From Callipepla californica brunnescens (Eukaryota; Chordata; Aves; Galliformes; Odontophoridae), in the NCBI GenBank assembly GCA_023055505.1, contig JALIRH010000075.1, positions 434,001-498,000 on the forward strand: 64,000 nucleotides of DNA, read 5' to 3'. Positions 25,201 through 38,728 of the stretch are shown here, one piece after another. The translations under genes and the position numbers were made by a program. The first letter of the stretch is position 1. Every line of letters begins with the position of its first letter. The notes beneath the pieces are model-generated. The model saw nothing but the letters and a program-made list of their open reading frames with translations. It was not told where the DNA came from and made no database searches.

Positions 25201-26881
25201 TTTATTGGAGATTCCTTCATGCAAATTATTAGAAGGTGCACATACCGGCACAAGCACTATGCACGAACCGCTGTTAACCGCGGATTCCGATTCAATCGCA
25301 TCAATCGCCTTTACTTCTGAGATTGCCGCTAAGGAAGACGCGAGTCAGAAGACTGCCTTACACTCTATAGCGGCTTCTTATACAGCCGTCTACTGTCCTA
25401 TATAACGATTCGCGGTTAACGCATGTAAGGGACTCAGTTTCAGGAGCTGTACGAGAACGTATGCTGAACCCCAATGTTAGTGAGACGAAAAATTTAAATC
25501 CCACTTTGCTCTGCAACTGAATACAAAGTATGTCTGCATCGGTCATTCACCTGCAAGCACGATTTCAAACTTTTCTCTGACAACTGTTCTTATCCATTTT
25601 AGTTCCTCTATGTAACACAGTCACTCCTCGTTTCCTTTCCATACAGAGTGATCTTTATGATTCTTCACAGAACCATGTGCAGTTCAGTGCTAAGGAAACA
25701 GTGTAGATGCTTAAAGTACTTATAGATGTTTCCTCTACCAAATGCATCTGTATTTCCTCCTCTTACAATTGTTTCCCAATAATCTTTTCATTTGAACCTG
25801 TAGAATGCAAATTATAAGAAGGTGCACATAACGGCACAAGCACTATGCACGAACCGCCGTTAACCGCGGATTCCGATTCAATCGCATCAATCGCCTTTAC
25901 TTCTGAGATTGCCGGTAAGGAAGACGCAAGTCAGAAGACTGCCGATCATTGTTTTCGGCTTCTCTATTCACCCGGCTGTCTTTCTATATTAAGGAATCGC
26001 GACTTTCACGTGAAAGTGACTCAGTTTCAGGAGCTGTATTAGAATGTATGCTGTACCCCAGTGTTAGCGAGAGGGAAATTTTAAATCCATCTTAACTCTG
26101 CTACTGAATGCAAAGTAATTCTGCATCGGTCATTCACCTGCAAGCACGATTTCAAACTTTTCTCTGACAAGTGTTGTTATCCATTTTAGATCCTCTATGT
26201 TACACAGTCACTCCTCGTTTCCCTACCATACACAGTGATCGTTTTGATTCCTCACAGAACCATGTGCTGTTCAGTGCTAAGGAAACAGTGTAGATACTTA
26301 AAGTACTTAGACCTGTTTCCTCTAACAAATGCATGTGTCATTTCAACACTTACTATTGTTTCCCAGTAAGCCTTTTCATTGGAGCTTCTATAATGCAGAT
26401 TATAAGAAGGTGCACATAACGGCACATGCTCTATGCACGAACCGCAGTTAACCGCGGATTCCGATTCAATCGCATCAATCGCCTTTACTTCTGAGATTGC
26501 CGGTAAGGAAGACGCGAGTCAGAAGACTGCCTTACACTCTATAGCGGCTTCACTATTCAGCCCTCTGCTGTCCTATATAACAAATCGCGAATAACGCATG
26601 TATGGAACTCAGTTTCAGGAGCTGTACGAGAATGTATGCTGAACCCCAAAGTTTTTGAGACGAAAAATTTAAATCCCACTTTGCTCTGCAACTGAATACA
26701 AAGTATGTCTGCATTGGTCATTCACCTGCAAGCACGATTTCAAACTTTTCTCTGAGAAGTGTTCTTATCCATTTGAGATCCTCTATGTTACACAGTCACT
26801 CCTCGTTTCCTTTCCATACAGAGTGATCTTTATGATTCTTCACAGAACCATGTGCTGTTCAGTGCTAAGGAAACAGTGTAG

Positions 26882-26886
26882 ATGCT
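26882..26886. repeat. Target-site duplication, left of LTR copy 2
   Basis: Same atgct flank as at 17502, carried along in the 9380 bp duplication. Confidence 0.8.
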
Positions 26887-27456
26887 TGTCAACGGTTTAC
26901 CGGGCTGGATCGGCCCGGTTTCGTGACGATTGGTGTGGGGGACTCACGGACCCACGGCCCAGGAAAGGGCAAGGGAAAAGGGAAAAGGGAGATGGGCCTA
27001 GAAACAAAACAGCGGCAACGATCTGAGGAGGAAAGCTAATTTACTAAATAAGATATTAGAAAGCAAAATAACACAATATAATACAATGTAATTGGAATTG
27101 AGGCTAATGAATCAAATAAAATGAGCAAGAGAGAGAGTGTCCGATAAACCGAAGGCCTTACGCTAACGCTGAAGGCGATACGGCAGCGAGCACCCACTGC
27201 TGAGTCGATCCCGAAGGAAAGAGAGTGTCCCGTGACCGCTGAGGGTTTTTATCTGTTCCCTCTGAGCGGAAAACACGTAAAAATATAAAGCATCGCAAAG
27301 TCCTCTGGGGAATGTAGTGCTTCTTCTCTTCTGAGACAGGTATACCTGGAATTATCAATGATCTATGGAGCTGGAGTATTAGCTCTTTAACTCTTAATGC
27401 AATACATGATGTTATGATGTGGAATACCAGCACCAAAAAATCACAAAACCATGACA
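26887..27456 (-). mobile_element. Solo LTR of an endogenous retrovirus (copy 2, duplicated with its HOR)
   Basis: Exactly 9380 bp after copy 1, in the same base of the equivalent monomer (unit at 26404), with the same 5 bp flanks at 26882-26886 and 27457-27461. By eye the two LTRs differ at one base only (17541 C, 26921 T). Identical site, flanks and host variants show this is not an independent insertion: one insertion was copied together with the surrounding ~9.4 kb. The LTR divergence therefore dates the duplication, not the insertion. Confidence 0.85.
27242..27255 (-). promoter_or_regulatory. TATA-like core promoter of LTR copy 2
   Basis: Identical motif at the equivalent place of the second LTR copy. 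The same reading and uncertainty apply. Confidence 0.4.
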
Positions 27457-27461
27457 ATGCT
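27457..27461. repeat. Target-site duplication, right of LTR copy 2
   Basis: Same atgct flank as at 18077, carried along in the 9380 bp duplication. Confidence 0.8.
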
Positions 27462-29995
27462 TAAAGTAATTAGAGATGTTTCCTCTACCAAATGCATCTG
27501 AATTTCCACCTCTTACAATTCTTTCCCAAGAAACTTTTTATTGGAGCTTCCTCCATGCAAATTATAAGAAGGTGCACATACCGGCACAAGCACTATGCAC
27601 GAACCGCTGTTAACCGCGGATTCCAATTCAATCGCATCAATCGCCTTTACTTCTGAGTTTGCCGCTAAGGAAGAAGCGAGTCAGAAGACTGCCGATCACT
27701 GTATAACGGCTTCTCTATTCACCCGGCTGTCTTTCTATATTAAGGAATCGCGAAAAACACGTGAAAATGAGTCTGTTTCAGGAGCTGTATGAGAATGTAT
27801 ACTGGACACCAGTGTTAGTGAGAGGGAAATTTTAAATCCCACTACTTTTCTGCTACTGAATGCAAAGTATGTCTGCATCAGTCATTCACCTGCAAGCACG
27901 ATTTCAAACTTTTCTCTGACAACTGTTGTTATACAATTTAGATCCTCATTGTAACACAGTCAACCCTCGTTTCCTTACTCTACACAGTGATCCTTTTGAT
28001 TCTCCACAGAACCATATGCTGTCTAGTGCCAAGGAAACAGTGTAGATGCTTAAACTACTTATAGATGTTTCCTCTACAAAATGCATCTGAATTTCCACCT
28101 CTTACAATTCTTTCCCAAGAAACTTTTTATTGGAGCTTCCTCCATGCAAATTATAAGAAGGTGCACATACCGGCACAAGCACTATGCACGAACCGCTTTT
28201 AACCGCGGATTCCGATTCAATCGCATCAATCGCCTTTACTTCTGAGTTTGCCGCTAAGGAAGAAGCGAGTCAGAAGACTGCCGATCACTGTATAGCGGCT
28301 TCTCTATTCACCCGGCTGTCTTTCTATATTAAGGAATCGCGAAAAACACGTGAAAATGAGTCTATTTCAGGAGCTGTATGAGAATGTATACTGGACATCA
28401 GTGTTAGTGAGAGGGAAATTTTAAATCCCACTACTTTTCTGCTACTGAATGCAAAGTATGTCTGCATCAGTCATTCACCTGCAAGCACGATTTCAAACTT
28501 TTCTCTGACAACTGTTGTTATACAATTTAGATCCTCATTGTAACACAGTCACTCCTCGTTTCCTTACTCTACCCAGTGATCGTTTTGATTCTCCACAGAA
28601 CGATATGCTGTCTAGTGCCAAGGAAACAGTGTAGATGCTTAAACTACTTATAGATGTTTCCTCTACCAAATGCATCTGAATTTCCACCTCTTACAATTCT
28701 TTCCCAGTAAGCCTTTTCATTGGAGCTTCTATAATGCAGATTATAAGAAGGTGCACATACCGGCACAAGCACTATGCACGAACCGCTGTTAACCGCGGAT
28801 TCCGATTCAATCGCATCAATCGCCTTTACTTCTGAGATTGCCGGTAAGGAAGACGCGAGTCAGAAGACTGCCGATCCCTGTATAGCGGCTTCTCTATTCA
28901 CCCGGCTGTCTTTCTATATTAAGGAATCGCGAAAAACACGTGAAAATGAGTCTGATTCAGGAGCTGTATGAGAATGAATACTGGACATCAGTGTTAGTGA
29001 GAGGGAAATTTTAAATCCCACTACTTTTCTGCTACAGAATGCAAAGTATGTCTGCATCAGTCATTCACCTGCAAGCACGATTTCAAACTTTTCTCTGACA
29101 ACTGTTGTTATCCATTTTAGATCCTCATTGTAACACATCACTCCTCGTTTCCCTACCATACACAGTGATCGTTTTGATTCCACACAAATCCATGTGCTGT
29201 TCAGTGCTAAGGAAACAGTGTAGATGCTTAAGGTACTTATAGATGTTTCCTCTACCAAATGCATCTGTATTTCCTCCTCTTACAATTGTTTCCCAATAAT
29301 CTTTTCATTTGAACCTGTAGAATGCAAATTATAAGAAGGTGCACATACCGGCACAAGCACTATGCACGAACCGCCGTTAACCGCGGATTCCGATTCAATC
29401 GCCTCAATCGCCTTTACTTCTGAGATTGCCGCTAAGGAAGACGCGAGTCAGAAGACTGCCTTACACTCTATAGCGGCTTCTTATTCAGCCGTCTACTGTC
29501 CTAGATAAAGATCGCGGTTAGCGCATGTAAGGGACTCAGTTTCAGGAGATGTACGAGAATGTATGCTGAACCCCAAAGTTTTTGAGACGAAAAATTTAGA
29601 TCCCACTTTGCTCTGCAACTGAATGCAAAGCATGTCTGCATCGGTCATTCACCTGCATCACGATTTCAAACTTTTCTCTGAGAAGTGTTCTTATCCATTT
29701 TAGATCCATTATGTAACACAGTCACTCCTCGTTTGCTTACACTACAAAGTGATCGTTTTGTTTCTCCACAGAACCATATGCTGTTTAGTGCTAAGGAAAC
29801 AGTGTAGATGCTTAAACTACTTATAGATGTTTCCTCTACCAAATGCATCTGAATTTAAACCTCTTACAATTCTTTCCCAATAAACTTTTTATTGGAGCTT
29901 CCTTCATGCAAATTATTAGAAGGTGCACATACCGGCACATGCTCTATGCACGAACCGCTGTTAACCGCGGATTCCGATTCAATCGCATCAATCGC

Positions 29996-32853
29996 ATTTA
30001 TTTCTGAGATTGCCGCTAAGGAAGACGCGAGTCAGAAGACTGCCTTACACTCTATAGCGGCTTCTTATTCAGCCGTCTACTGTCCTATATAACGATTCGC
30101 GGTTAACGCATGTAAGGGACTCAGTTTCAGGAGCTGTATGAGAACGTATGCTGAACCCCAATGTCAGTGAGACGAAAAATTTAAATCCCACTTTGCTCCG
30201 CAACTGAATACAAAGTATGTCTGCATCGGTCATTCACCTGCAAGCACGATTTCAATCTTTTCTCTGAGAAGTGTTCTTATTCATTTGAGATCCTCTATGT
30301 TACACAGTCACTCCTCGTTTCCTTACTCTACACAGTGATCGTTTTGATTCCTCACAGAACCATATGCTGTTCAGTGCTAAGGAAACAGTGTAGATACTTA
30401 AAGTACTTAGACCTGTTTCCTCTAACAAATGCATGTGTCATTTCAACACTTACTATTGTTTCCCAGTAAGCCTTTTCATTGGAGCTTCTATAATGCAGAT
30501 TATAAGAAGGTGCACATACCGGCACAAGCACTATGCACGAACCGCTGTTAAGCGCGGATTCCGATTCAATCGCATCAATCGCCTTTACTTCTGAGATTGC
30601 CGCTAAGGAAGACGCGAGTCAGAAGACTGCCTTACACTCTATAGCTGCTTCACTATTCAGCCCTCTGCTGTCCTATATAACAAATCGCGAATAACGCATG
30701 TAAGGAACTCAGTTTCAGGAGATGTACGAGAATGTATGCTGAACCCCAAAGTTTTTGAGACGAAAAATTTAAATCCCAATTTGCTCTGCAACTGAATGCA
30801 AAGCATGTCTGCATCGGTCATTCACCTGCAAGCACGATTTCAAACTTTTCTCTGAGAAGTGTTCTTATCCATTTTAGATCCATTATGTAACACAGTCACT
30901 CCTCAATTCCTTACTCTACAAAGTGATCGTTTTGTTTCTTCACAGAACCATGTGCTGTTCAGTGCTAAGGAAACAGTGTAGATGCTTAAAGTAATTAGAG
31001 ATGTTTCCTCTACCAAATGCATCTGAATTTCCACCTCTTACAATTCTTTCCCAAGAAACTTTTTATTGGAGCTTCCTCCATGCAAATTATAAGAAGGTGC
31101 ACATACCGGCACAAGCACTATGCACGAACCGCTTTTAACCGCGGATTCCGATTCAATCGCATCAATTGCCTTTACTTCTGAGTTTGCCGCTAAGGAAGAA
31201 GCGAGTCAGAAGACTGCCGATCACTATATAGCGGCTTCTCTATTCACCCGGCTGTCTTTCTATATTAAGGAATCGCGAAAAACACGTGAAAAATGAGTCT
31301 GTTTCAGGAGCTGTATGAGAATGTATACTGGACATCAGTGTTAGTGAGAGGGAAATTTTAAATCCCACTACTCTTCTGCTACTGAATGCAAAGTATGTCT
31401 GCATCAGTCATTCACCTGCAAGCACGATTTCAAACTTTTCTCTGACAAGTGTTGTTATCCATTTTAGATCCATTATGTAACACAGTCACTCCTCGTTTCC
31501 TTACTCTACACAGTGATCCTTTTGATTCTCCACAGAACCATATGCTGTCTAGTGCCAAGGAAACAGTGTAGATGCTTAAACTACTTATAGATGTTTCCTC
31601 TACCAAATGCATCTGAATTTCCACCTCTTACAATTCTTTCCCAGTAAGCCTTTTCATTGGAGCTTCTATAATGCAGATTATAAGAAGGTGCACATACCGG
31701 CACAAGCACTATGCACGAACCGCTGTTAACCGCGGATTCCGATTCAATCGCATCAATCGCCTTTACTTCTGAGATTGCCGCTAAGGAAGACGCGAGTCAG
31801 AAGACTGCCTTACACTCTATAGCGGCTTCTTATTCAGCCCTCTACTGTCCTATATAACGATTCGCGGTTAACGCATGTAAGGGACTCAGTTTCAGGAGCT
31901 GTACGAGAACGTATGCTGAACCCCAATGTTAGTGAGACGAAAAATTTAAATCCCACTTTGCTCTGCAACTGAATGCAAAGTATGTCTGCATCGGTCATTC
32001 ACCTGCATCACGATTTCAAACTTTTCTCTGAGAAGTGTTCTTATCCATTTGAGATCCTCTATGTTACACAGTCACTCCTCGTTTCCTTACTCTACACAGT
32101 GATCGTTTTGATTCTCCACAGAACCATGTGCTGTTCAGTGCTAAGGAAACAGTGTAGATACTTAAAGTACTTAGACCTGTTTCCTCTAACAAATGCATGT
32201 GTCATTTCAACACTTACTATTGTTTCCCAGTAAGCCTTTTCATTGGAGCTTCTATAATGCAGATTATAAGAAGGTGCACATACCGGCACAAGCACTATGC
32301 ACGAACCGCTGTTAAGCGCGGATTCCGATTCAATCGCATCAATCGCCTTTACTTCTGAGATTGCCGGTAAGGAAGACGCGAGTCAGAAGACTGCCTTACA
32401 CTCTATAGCGGCTTCACTATTCAGCCCTCTGCTGTCCTATATAACAAATCGCGAATAACGCATGTAAGGAACTCAGTTTCAGGAGATGTACGAGAATGTA
32501 TGCTGAACCCCAAAGTTTTTGAGACGAAAAATTTAAATCCCACTTTGCTCTGCAACTGAATGCAAAGCATGTCTGCATCGGTCATTCACCTGCATCACGA
32601 TTTCAAACTTTTCTCTGAGAAGTGTTCTTATCCATTTTAGATCCATTACGTAACACAGTCACTCCTCAATTCCTTACTCTACAAAGTGATCGTTTTGTTT
32701 CTCCACAGAACCATATGCTGTTTAGTGCTAAGGAAACAGTGTAGATGCTTAAACTACTTATAGATGTTTCCTCTACCAAATGCATCTGAATTTAAACCTC
32801 TTACAATTCTTTCCCAATAAACTTTTTATTGGAGCTTCCTTCATGCAAATTAT
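29996..32853 (+). repeat. Transition block between the 15-mer and 10-mer arrays
   Basis: Contains most of the unit at 29917 and units at 30504, 31091, 31682 and 32268. It follows neither period cleanly, but its parts foreshadow the 7-mer: the unit at 30504 resembles those at 50477, 58700 and 62811 (gttaagcgcgg with gccgctaagg), and the unit at 31682 resembles those at 48719, 52830, 56942 and 61053. The unit at 31091 is 591 bp because of one extra a near 31290. The second half of the unit at 32268 already matches the unit at 38143 (ccattacgtaac), so the 10-mer begins inside it, near 32.4 kb. Confidence 0.75.
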
Positions 32854-35800
32854 TAGAAGGTGCACATACCGGCACATGCTCTATGCACGAACCGCTGTTA
32901 ACCGCGGATTCCGATTCAATCGCATCAATCGCATTTACTTCTGAGATTGCCGCTAAGGAAGACGCGAGTCAGAAGACTGCCTTACACTCTATAGCGGCTT
33001 CTTATACAGCCGTCTACTGTCCTATATAACGATTCGCGGTTAACGCATGTAAGGGACTCAGTTTCAGGAGCTGTATGAGAACGTATGCTGAACCCCAATG
33101 TCAGTGAGACGAAAAATTTAAATCCCACTTTGCTCCGCAACTGAATACAAAGTATGTCTGCATCGGTCATTCACCTGCAAGCACGATTTCAATCTTTTCT
33201 CTGAGAAGTGTTCTTATTCATTTGAGATCCTCTATGTTACACAGTCACTCCTCGTTTCCTTACTCTACACAGTGATCGTTTTGATTCCTCACAGAACCAT
33301 ATGCTGTTCAGTGCTAAGGAAACAGTGTAGATACTTAAAGTACTTAGACCTGTTTCCTCTAACAAATGCATGTGTCATTTCAACACTTACTATTGTTTCC
33401 CAGTAAGCCTTTTCATTGGAGCTTCTATAATGCAGATTATAAGAAGGTGCACATACCGGCACATGCTCTATGCACGAACCGCTGTTAACCGCGGATTCCG
33501 ATTCAATCGCATCAATCGCCTTTACTTCTGAGATTGCCGCTAAGGAAGACGCGAGTCAGAAGACTGCCTTACACTCTATAGCGGCTTCACTATTCAGCCC
33601 TCTGCTGTCCTATATAACAAATCGCGAATAACGCATGTAAGGAACTCAGTTTCAGGAGATGTACGAGAATGTATGCTGAACCCCAAAGTTTTTGAGACGA
33701 AAAATTTAAATCCCACTTTGCTCTGCAACTGAATGCAAAGCATGTCTGCATCGGTCATTCACCTGCATGCACGATTTCAAACTTTTCTCTGACAAGTGTT
33801 CTTATCCATTTTAGATCCATTATGTAACACAGTCACTCCTCAATTCCTTACTCTACAAAGTGATCGTTTTGTTTCTTCACAGAACCATGTGCTGTTCAGT
33901 GCTAAGGAAACAGTGTAGATGCTTAAAGTAATTAGAGATGTTTCCTCTACCAAATGCATCTGTATTTCCTCCTCTTACAATTGTTTCCCAATAATCTTTT
34001 CATTTGAACCTGTAGAATGCAAATTATAAGAAGGTGCACATACCGGCACAAGCACTATGCACGAACCGCTGTTAACCGCGGATTCCGATTCAATCGCATC
34101 AATCGCCTTTACTTCTGAGATTGCCGCTAAGGAAGACGCGAGTCAGAGGACTGCCTTACACTCTATTGCGTCTTCTTATTCAGCCCTCTACTGTCCTATA
34201 TAACGATTCGCGGTTAACGCATGTAAGGGACTCAGTTTCAGGAGCTGTACGAGAACGTATGCTGAACCCCAATGTTAGTGAGACGAAAAATTTAAATCCC
34301 ACTTTGCTCTGCAACTGAATACAAAGTATGTCTGCATCGGTCATTCACCTGCAAGCACGATTTCAAACTTTTCTCTGAGAAGTGTTCTTATCCATTTGAG
34401 ATCCTCTATGTTACACAGTCACTCCTCGTTTCCTTACTCTACACAGTGATCGTTTTGATTCCTCACAGAACCATGTGCTGTTCAGTGCTAAGGAAACAGT
34501 GTAGATACTTAAAGTACTTCGACCTGTTTCCTCTAACAAATGCATGTGTCATTTCAACACTTACTATTGTTTCCCAGTAAGCCTTTTCATTGGAGCTTCT
34601 ATAATGCAGATTATAAGAAGGTGCACATAACGGCACATGCTCTATGCACGAACCGCTGTTAACCGCGGATTCCGATTCAATCGCATCAATCGCCTTTACT
34701 TCTGAGATTGCCGGTAAGGAAGACGCGAGTCAGAAGACTGCCTTACACTCTATAGCGGCTTCACTATTCAGCCCTCTGCTGTCCTATATAACAAATCGCG
34801 AATAACGCATGTAAGGAACTCAGTTTCAGGAGATGTACGAGAATGTATGCTGAACCCCAAAGTTTTTGAGACGAAAAATTTAAATCCCACTTTGCTCTGC
34901 AACTGAATACAAAGTATGTCTGCATTGGTCATTCACCTGCAAGCACGATTTCAAACTTTTCTCTGAGAAGTGTTCTTATCCATTTGAGATCCTCTATGTT
35001 ACACAGTCACTCCTCGTTTCCTTTCCATACAGAGTGATCTTTATGATTCTTCACAGAACCATGTGCTGTTCAGTGCTAAGGAAACAGTGTAGATGCTTAA
35101 AGTAATTAGAGATGTTTCCTCTACCAAATGCATCTGAATTTCCACCTCTTACAATTCTTTCCCAAGAAACTTTTTATTGGAGCTTCCTCCATGCAAATTA
35201 TAAGAAGGTGCACATACCGGCACAAGCACTATGCACGAACCGCTGTTAACCGCGGATTCCAATTCAATCGCATCAATCGCCTTTACTTCTGAGTTTGCCG
35301 CTAAGGAAGAAGCGAGTCAGAAGACTGCCGATCACTGTATAACGGCTTCTCTATTCAGCCGGCTGTCTTTCTATATTAAGGAATCGCGAAAAACACGTGA
35401 AAATGAGTCTGTTTCAGGAGCTGTATGAGAATGTATACTGGACATCAGTGTTAGTGACAGGGAAATTTTAAATCCCACTACTTTTCTGCTACTGAATGCA
35501 AAGTATGTCTGCATCAGTCATTCACCTGCAAGCACGATTTCAAACTTTTCTCTGACAACTGTTGTTATACAATTTAGATCCTCATTGTAACACAGTCAAC
35601 CCTCGTTTCCTTACTCTACACAGTGATCCTTTTGATTCTCCACAGAACCATATGCTGTCTAGTGCCAAGGAAACAGTGTAGATGCTTAAACTACTTATAG
35701 ATGTTTCCTCTACCAAATGCATCTGAATTTCCACCTCTTACAATTCTTTCCCAAGAAACTTTTTATTGGAGCTTCCTCCATGCAAATTATAAGAAGGTGC

Positions 35801-38728
35801 ACATACCGGCACAAGCACTATGCACGAACCGCTTTTAACCGCGGATTCCGATTCAATCGCATCAATCGCCTTTACTTCTGAGTTTGCCGCTAAGGAAGAA
35901 GCGAGTCAGAAGACTGCCGATCACTGTATAGCGGCTTCTCTATTCACCCGGCTGTCTTTCTATATTAAGGAATCGCGAAAAACACGTGAAAATGAGTCTA
36001 TTTCAGGAGCTGTATGAGAATGTATACTGGACATCAGTGTTAGTGAGAGGGAAATTTTAAATCCCACTACTTTTCTGCTACTGAATGCAAAGTATGTCTG
36101 CATCAGTCATTCACCTGCAAGCACGATTTCAAACTTTTCTCTGACAACTGTTGTTATACAATTTAGATCCTCATTGTAACACAGTCACTCCTCGTTTCCT
36201 TACTCTACCCAGTGATCGTTTTGATTCTCCACAGAACGATATGCTGTCGAGTGCCAAGGAAACAGTGTAGATGCTTAAACTACTTATAGATGTTTCCTCT
36301 ACCAAATGCATCTGAATTTCCACCTCTTACAATTCTTTCCCAGTAAGCCTTTTCATTGGAGCTTCTATAATGCAGATTATAAGAAGGTGCACATACCGGC
36401 ACAAGCACTATGCACGAACCGCTGTTAACCGCGGATTCCGATTCAATCGCATCAATCGCCTTTACTTCTGAGATTGCCGCTAAGGAAGACGCGAGTCAGA
36501 AGACTGCCGATCACTGTATAGCGGCTTCTCTATTCACCCGGCTGTCTTTCTATATTAAGGAATCGCGAAAAAAACGTGAAAATGAGTCTGATTCAGGAGC
36601 TGTATGAGAATGAATACTGGACATCAGTGTTAGTGAGAGGGAAATTTTAAATCCCACTACTTTTCTGCTACAGAATGCAAAGTATGTCTGCATCAGTCAT
36701 TCACCTGCAAGCACGATTTCAAACTTTTCTCTGACAACTGTTGTTATCCATTTTAGATCCTCATTGTAACACATCACTCCTCGTTTCCCTACAATACACA
36801 GTGATCGTTTTGATTCCACACAAATCCATGTGCTGTTCAGTGCTAAGGAAACAGTGTAGATGCTTAAGGTACTTATAGATGTTTCCTCTACCAAATGCAT
36901 CTGTATTTCCTCCTCTTACAATTGTTTCCCAATAATCTTTTCATTTGAACCTGTAGAATGCAAATTATAAGAAGGTGCACATACCGGCACAAGCACTATG
37001 CACGAACCGCCGTTAACCGCGGATTCCGATTCAATCGCATCAATCGCCTTTACTTCTGAGATTGCCGCTAAGGAAGACGCGAGTCAGAAGACTGCCTTAC
37101 ACTCTATAGCGGCTTCTTATTCAGCCGTCTACTGTCCTAGATAAAGATCGCGGTTAGCGCATGTAAGGAGTCTGTTTCAGGAGATGTACGAGAATGTATG
37201 CTGAACCCCAAAGTTTTTGAGACGAAAAATTTAGATCCCACTTTGCTCTGCAACTGAATGCAAAGCATGTCTGCATCGGTCATTCACCTGCATCACGATT
37301 TCAAACTTTTCTCTGAGAAGTGAGTGTTCTTATCCATTTTAGATCCATTATGTAACACAGTCACTCCTCGTTTCCTTACTCTACAAAGTGATCGTTTTGT
37401 TTCTCCACAGAACCATATGCAGTTTAGTGCTAAGGAAACAGTGTAGATGCTTAAACTACTTATAGATGTTTCCTCTACCAAATGCATCTGAATTTAAACC
37501 TCTTACAATTCTTTCCCAATAAACTTTTTATTGGAGCTTCCTTCATGCAAATTATTAGAAGGTGCACATACCGGCACATGCTCTATGCACGAACCGCTGT
37601 TAACCGCGGATTCCGATTCAATCGCATCAATCGCATTTACTTCTGAGATTGCCGCTAAGGAAGACGCGAGTCAGAAGACTGCCTTACACTCTATAGCGGC
37701 TTCTTATTCAGCCGTCTACTGTCCTATATAACGATTCGCGGTTAACGCATGTAAGGGACTCAGTTTCAGGAGCTGTATGAGAACGTATGCTGAACCCCAA
37801 TGTCAGTGAGACGAAAAATTTAAATCCCACTTTGCTCCGTAACTGAATACAAAGTATGTCTGCATCGGTCATTCACCTGCAAGCACGATTTCAATCTTTT
37901 CTCTGAGAAGTGTTCTTATTCATTTGAGATCCTCTATGTTACACAGTCACTCCTCGTTTCCTTACTCTACACAGTGATCGTTTTGATTCCTCACAGAACC
38001 ATATGCTGTTCAGTGCTAAGGAAACAGTGTAGATACTTAAAGTACTTAGACCTGTTTCCTCTAACAAATGCATGTGTCATTTCAACACTTACTATTGTTT
38101 CCCAGTAAGCCTTTTCATTGGAGCTTCTATAATGCAGATTATAAGAAGGTGCACATACCGGCACAAGCACTATGCACGAACCGCTGTTAACCGCGGATTC
38201 CGATTCAATCGCATCAATCGCCTTTACTTCTGAGATTGCCGCTAAGGAAGACGCGAGTCAGAAGACTGCCTTACACTCTATAGCGGCTTCACTATTCAGC
38301 CCTCTGCTGTCCTATATAACAAATCGCGAATAACGCATGTAAGGAACTCAGTTTCAGGAGATGTACGAGAATGTATGCTGAACCCCAAAGTTTTTGAGAC
38401 GAAAAATTTAAATCCCACTTTGCTCTGCAACTGAATGCAAAGCATGTCTGCATCGGTCATTCACCTGCATCACGATTTCAAACTTTTCTCTGAGAAGTGT
38501 TCTTATCCATTTTAGATCCATTACGTAACACAGTCACTCCTCAATTCCTTACTCTACAAAGTGATCGTTTTGTTTCTCCACAGAACCATATGCTGTTTAG
38601 TGCTAAGGAAACAGTGTAGATGCTTAAACTACTTATAGATGTTTCCTCTACCAAATGCATCTGAATTTAAACCTCTTACAATTCTTTCCCAATAAACTTT
38701 TTATTGGAGCTTCCTTCATGCAAATTAT
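32854..38728 (+). repeat. 10-monomer higher-order repeat, copy 1 (period 5875 bp)
   Basis: Units start at 32854, 33441, 34028, 34615, 35202, 35791, 36381, 36969, 37556 and 38143, order C-B-C-B-A-A-A-C-C-B. Each has a partner exactly 5875 bp downstream. Shared markers include gagtcagaggactgcc with ctctattgcgtc in the third unit (34028), agagtgccaa-type change gtcgagtgcc in the A unit at 35791, aaaaaacgtg in the A unit at 36381, and the extra gtga at about 37321 in the C unit at 36969. There is no LTR: the equivalent site in the B unit at 34615 is empty. Confidence 0.9.

Larger units (their letters stand above)
20563..29995 (+). repeat. 15-monomer higher-order repeat, copy 2
   Basis: Nearly base-for-base copy of the preceding 9.4 kb, LTR and its insertion site included. 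Units start at 21122, 21710, 22295, 22882, 23469, 24059, 24646, 25230, 25816, 26404, 27566, 28155, 28745, 29333 and 29917. Differences I noticed are 12478 C / 21858 T, 14345 C / 23725 G, 17541 C / 26921 T (inside the LTR), 18394 A / 27774 T, and a short patch at 19104-19131. Agreement ends in the unit at 29917, which departs from the unit at 20536 near 29995 (cgcattta against cgccttta). The two copies look like one recent tandem duplication by unequal exchange. Confidence 0.9.

Noticed and set aside
26887..27456. Second independent LTR insertion
   Set aside because: Same base of the same monomer, same flanks, and 9380 bp spacing shared by all surrounding units show duplication of one insertion.
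31973..32233. 83-86-codon plus-strand open frames starting MSASVIHLHH or MQSMSASV
   Set aside because: Present only where type-specific variants remove stops, absent in sister units, and overlapping the minus-strand frames. No sign of coding constraint.
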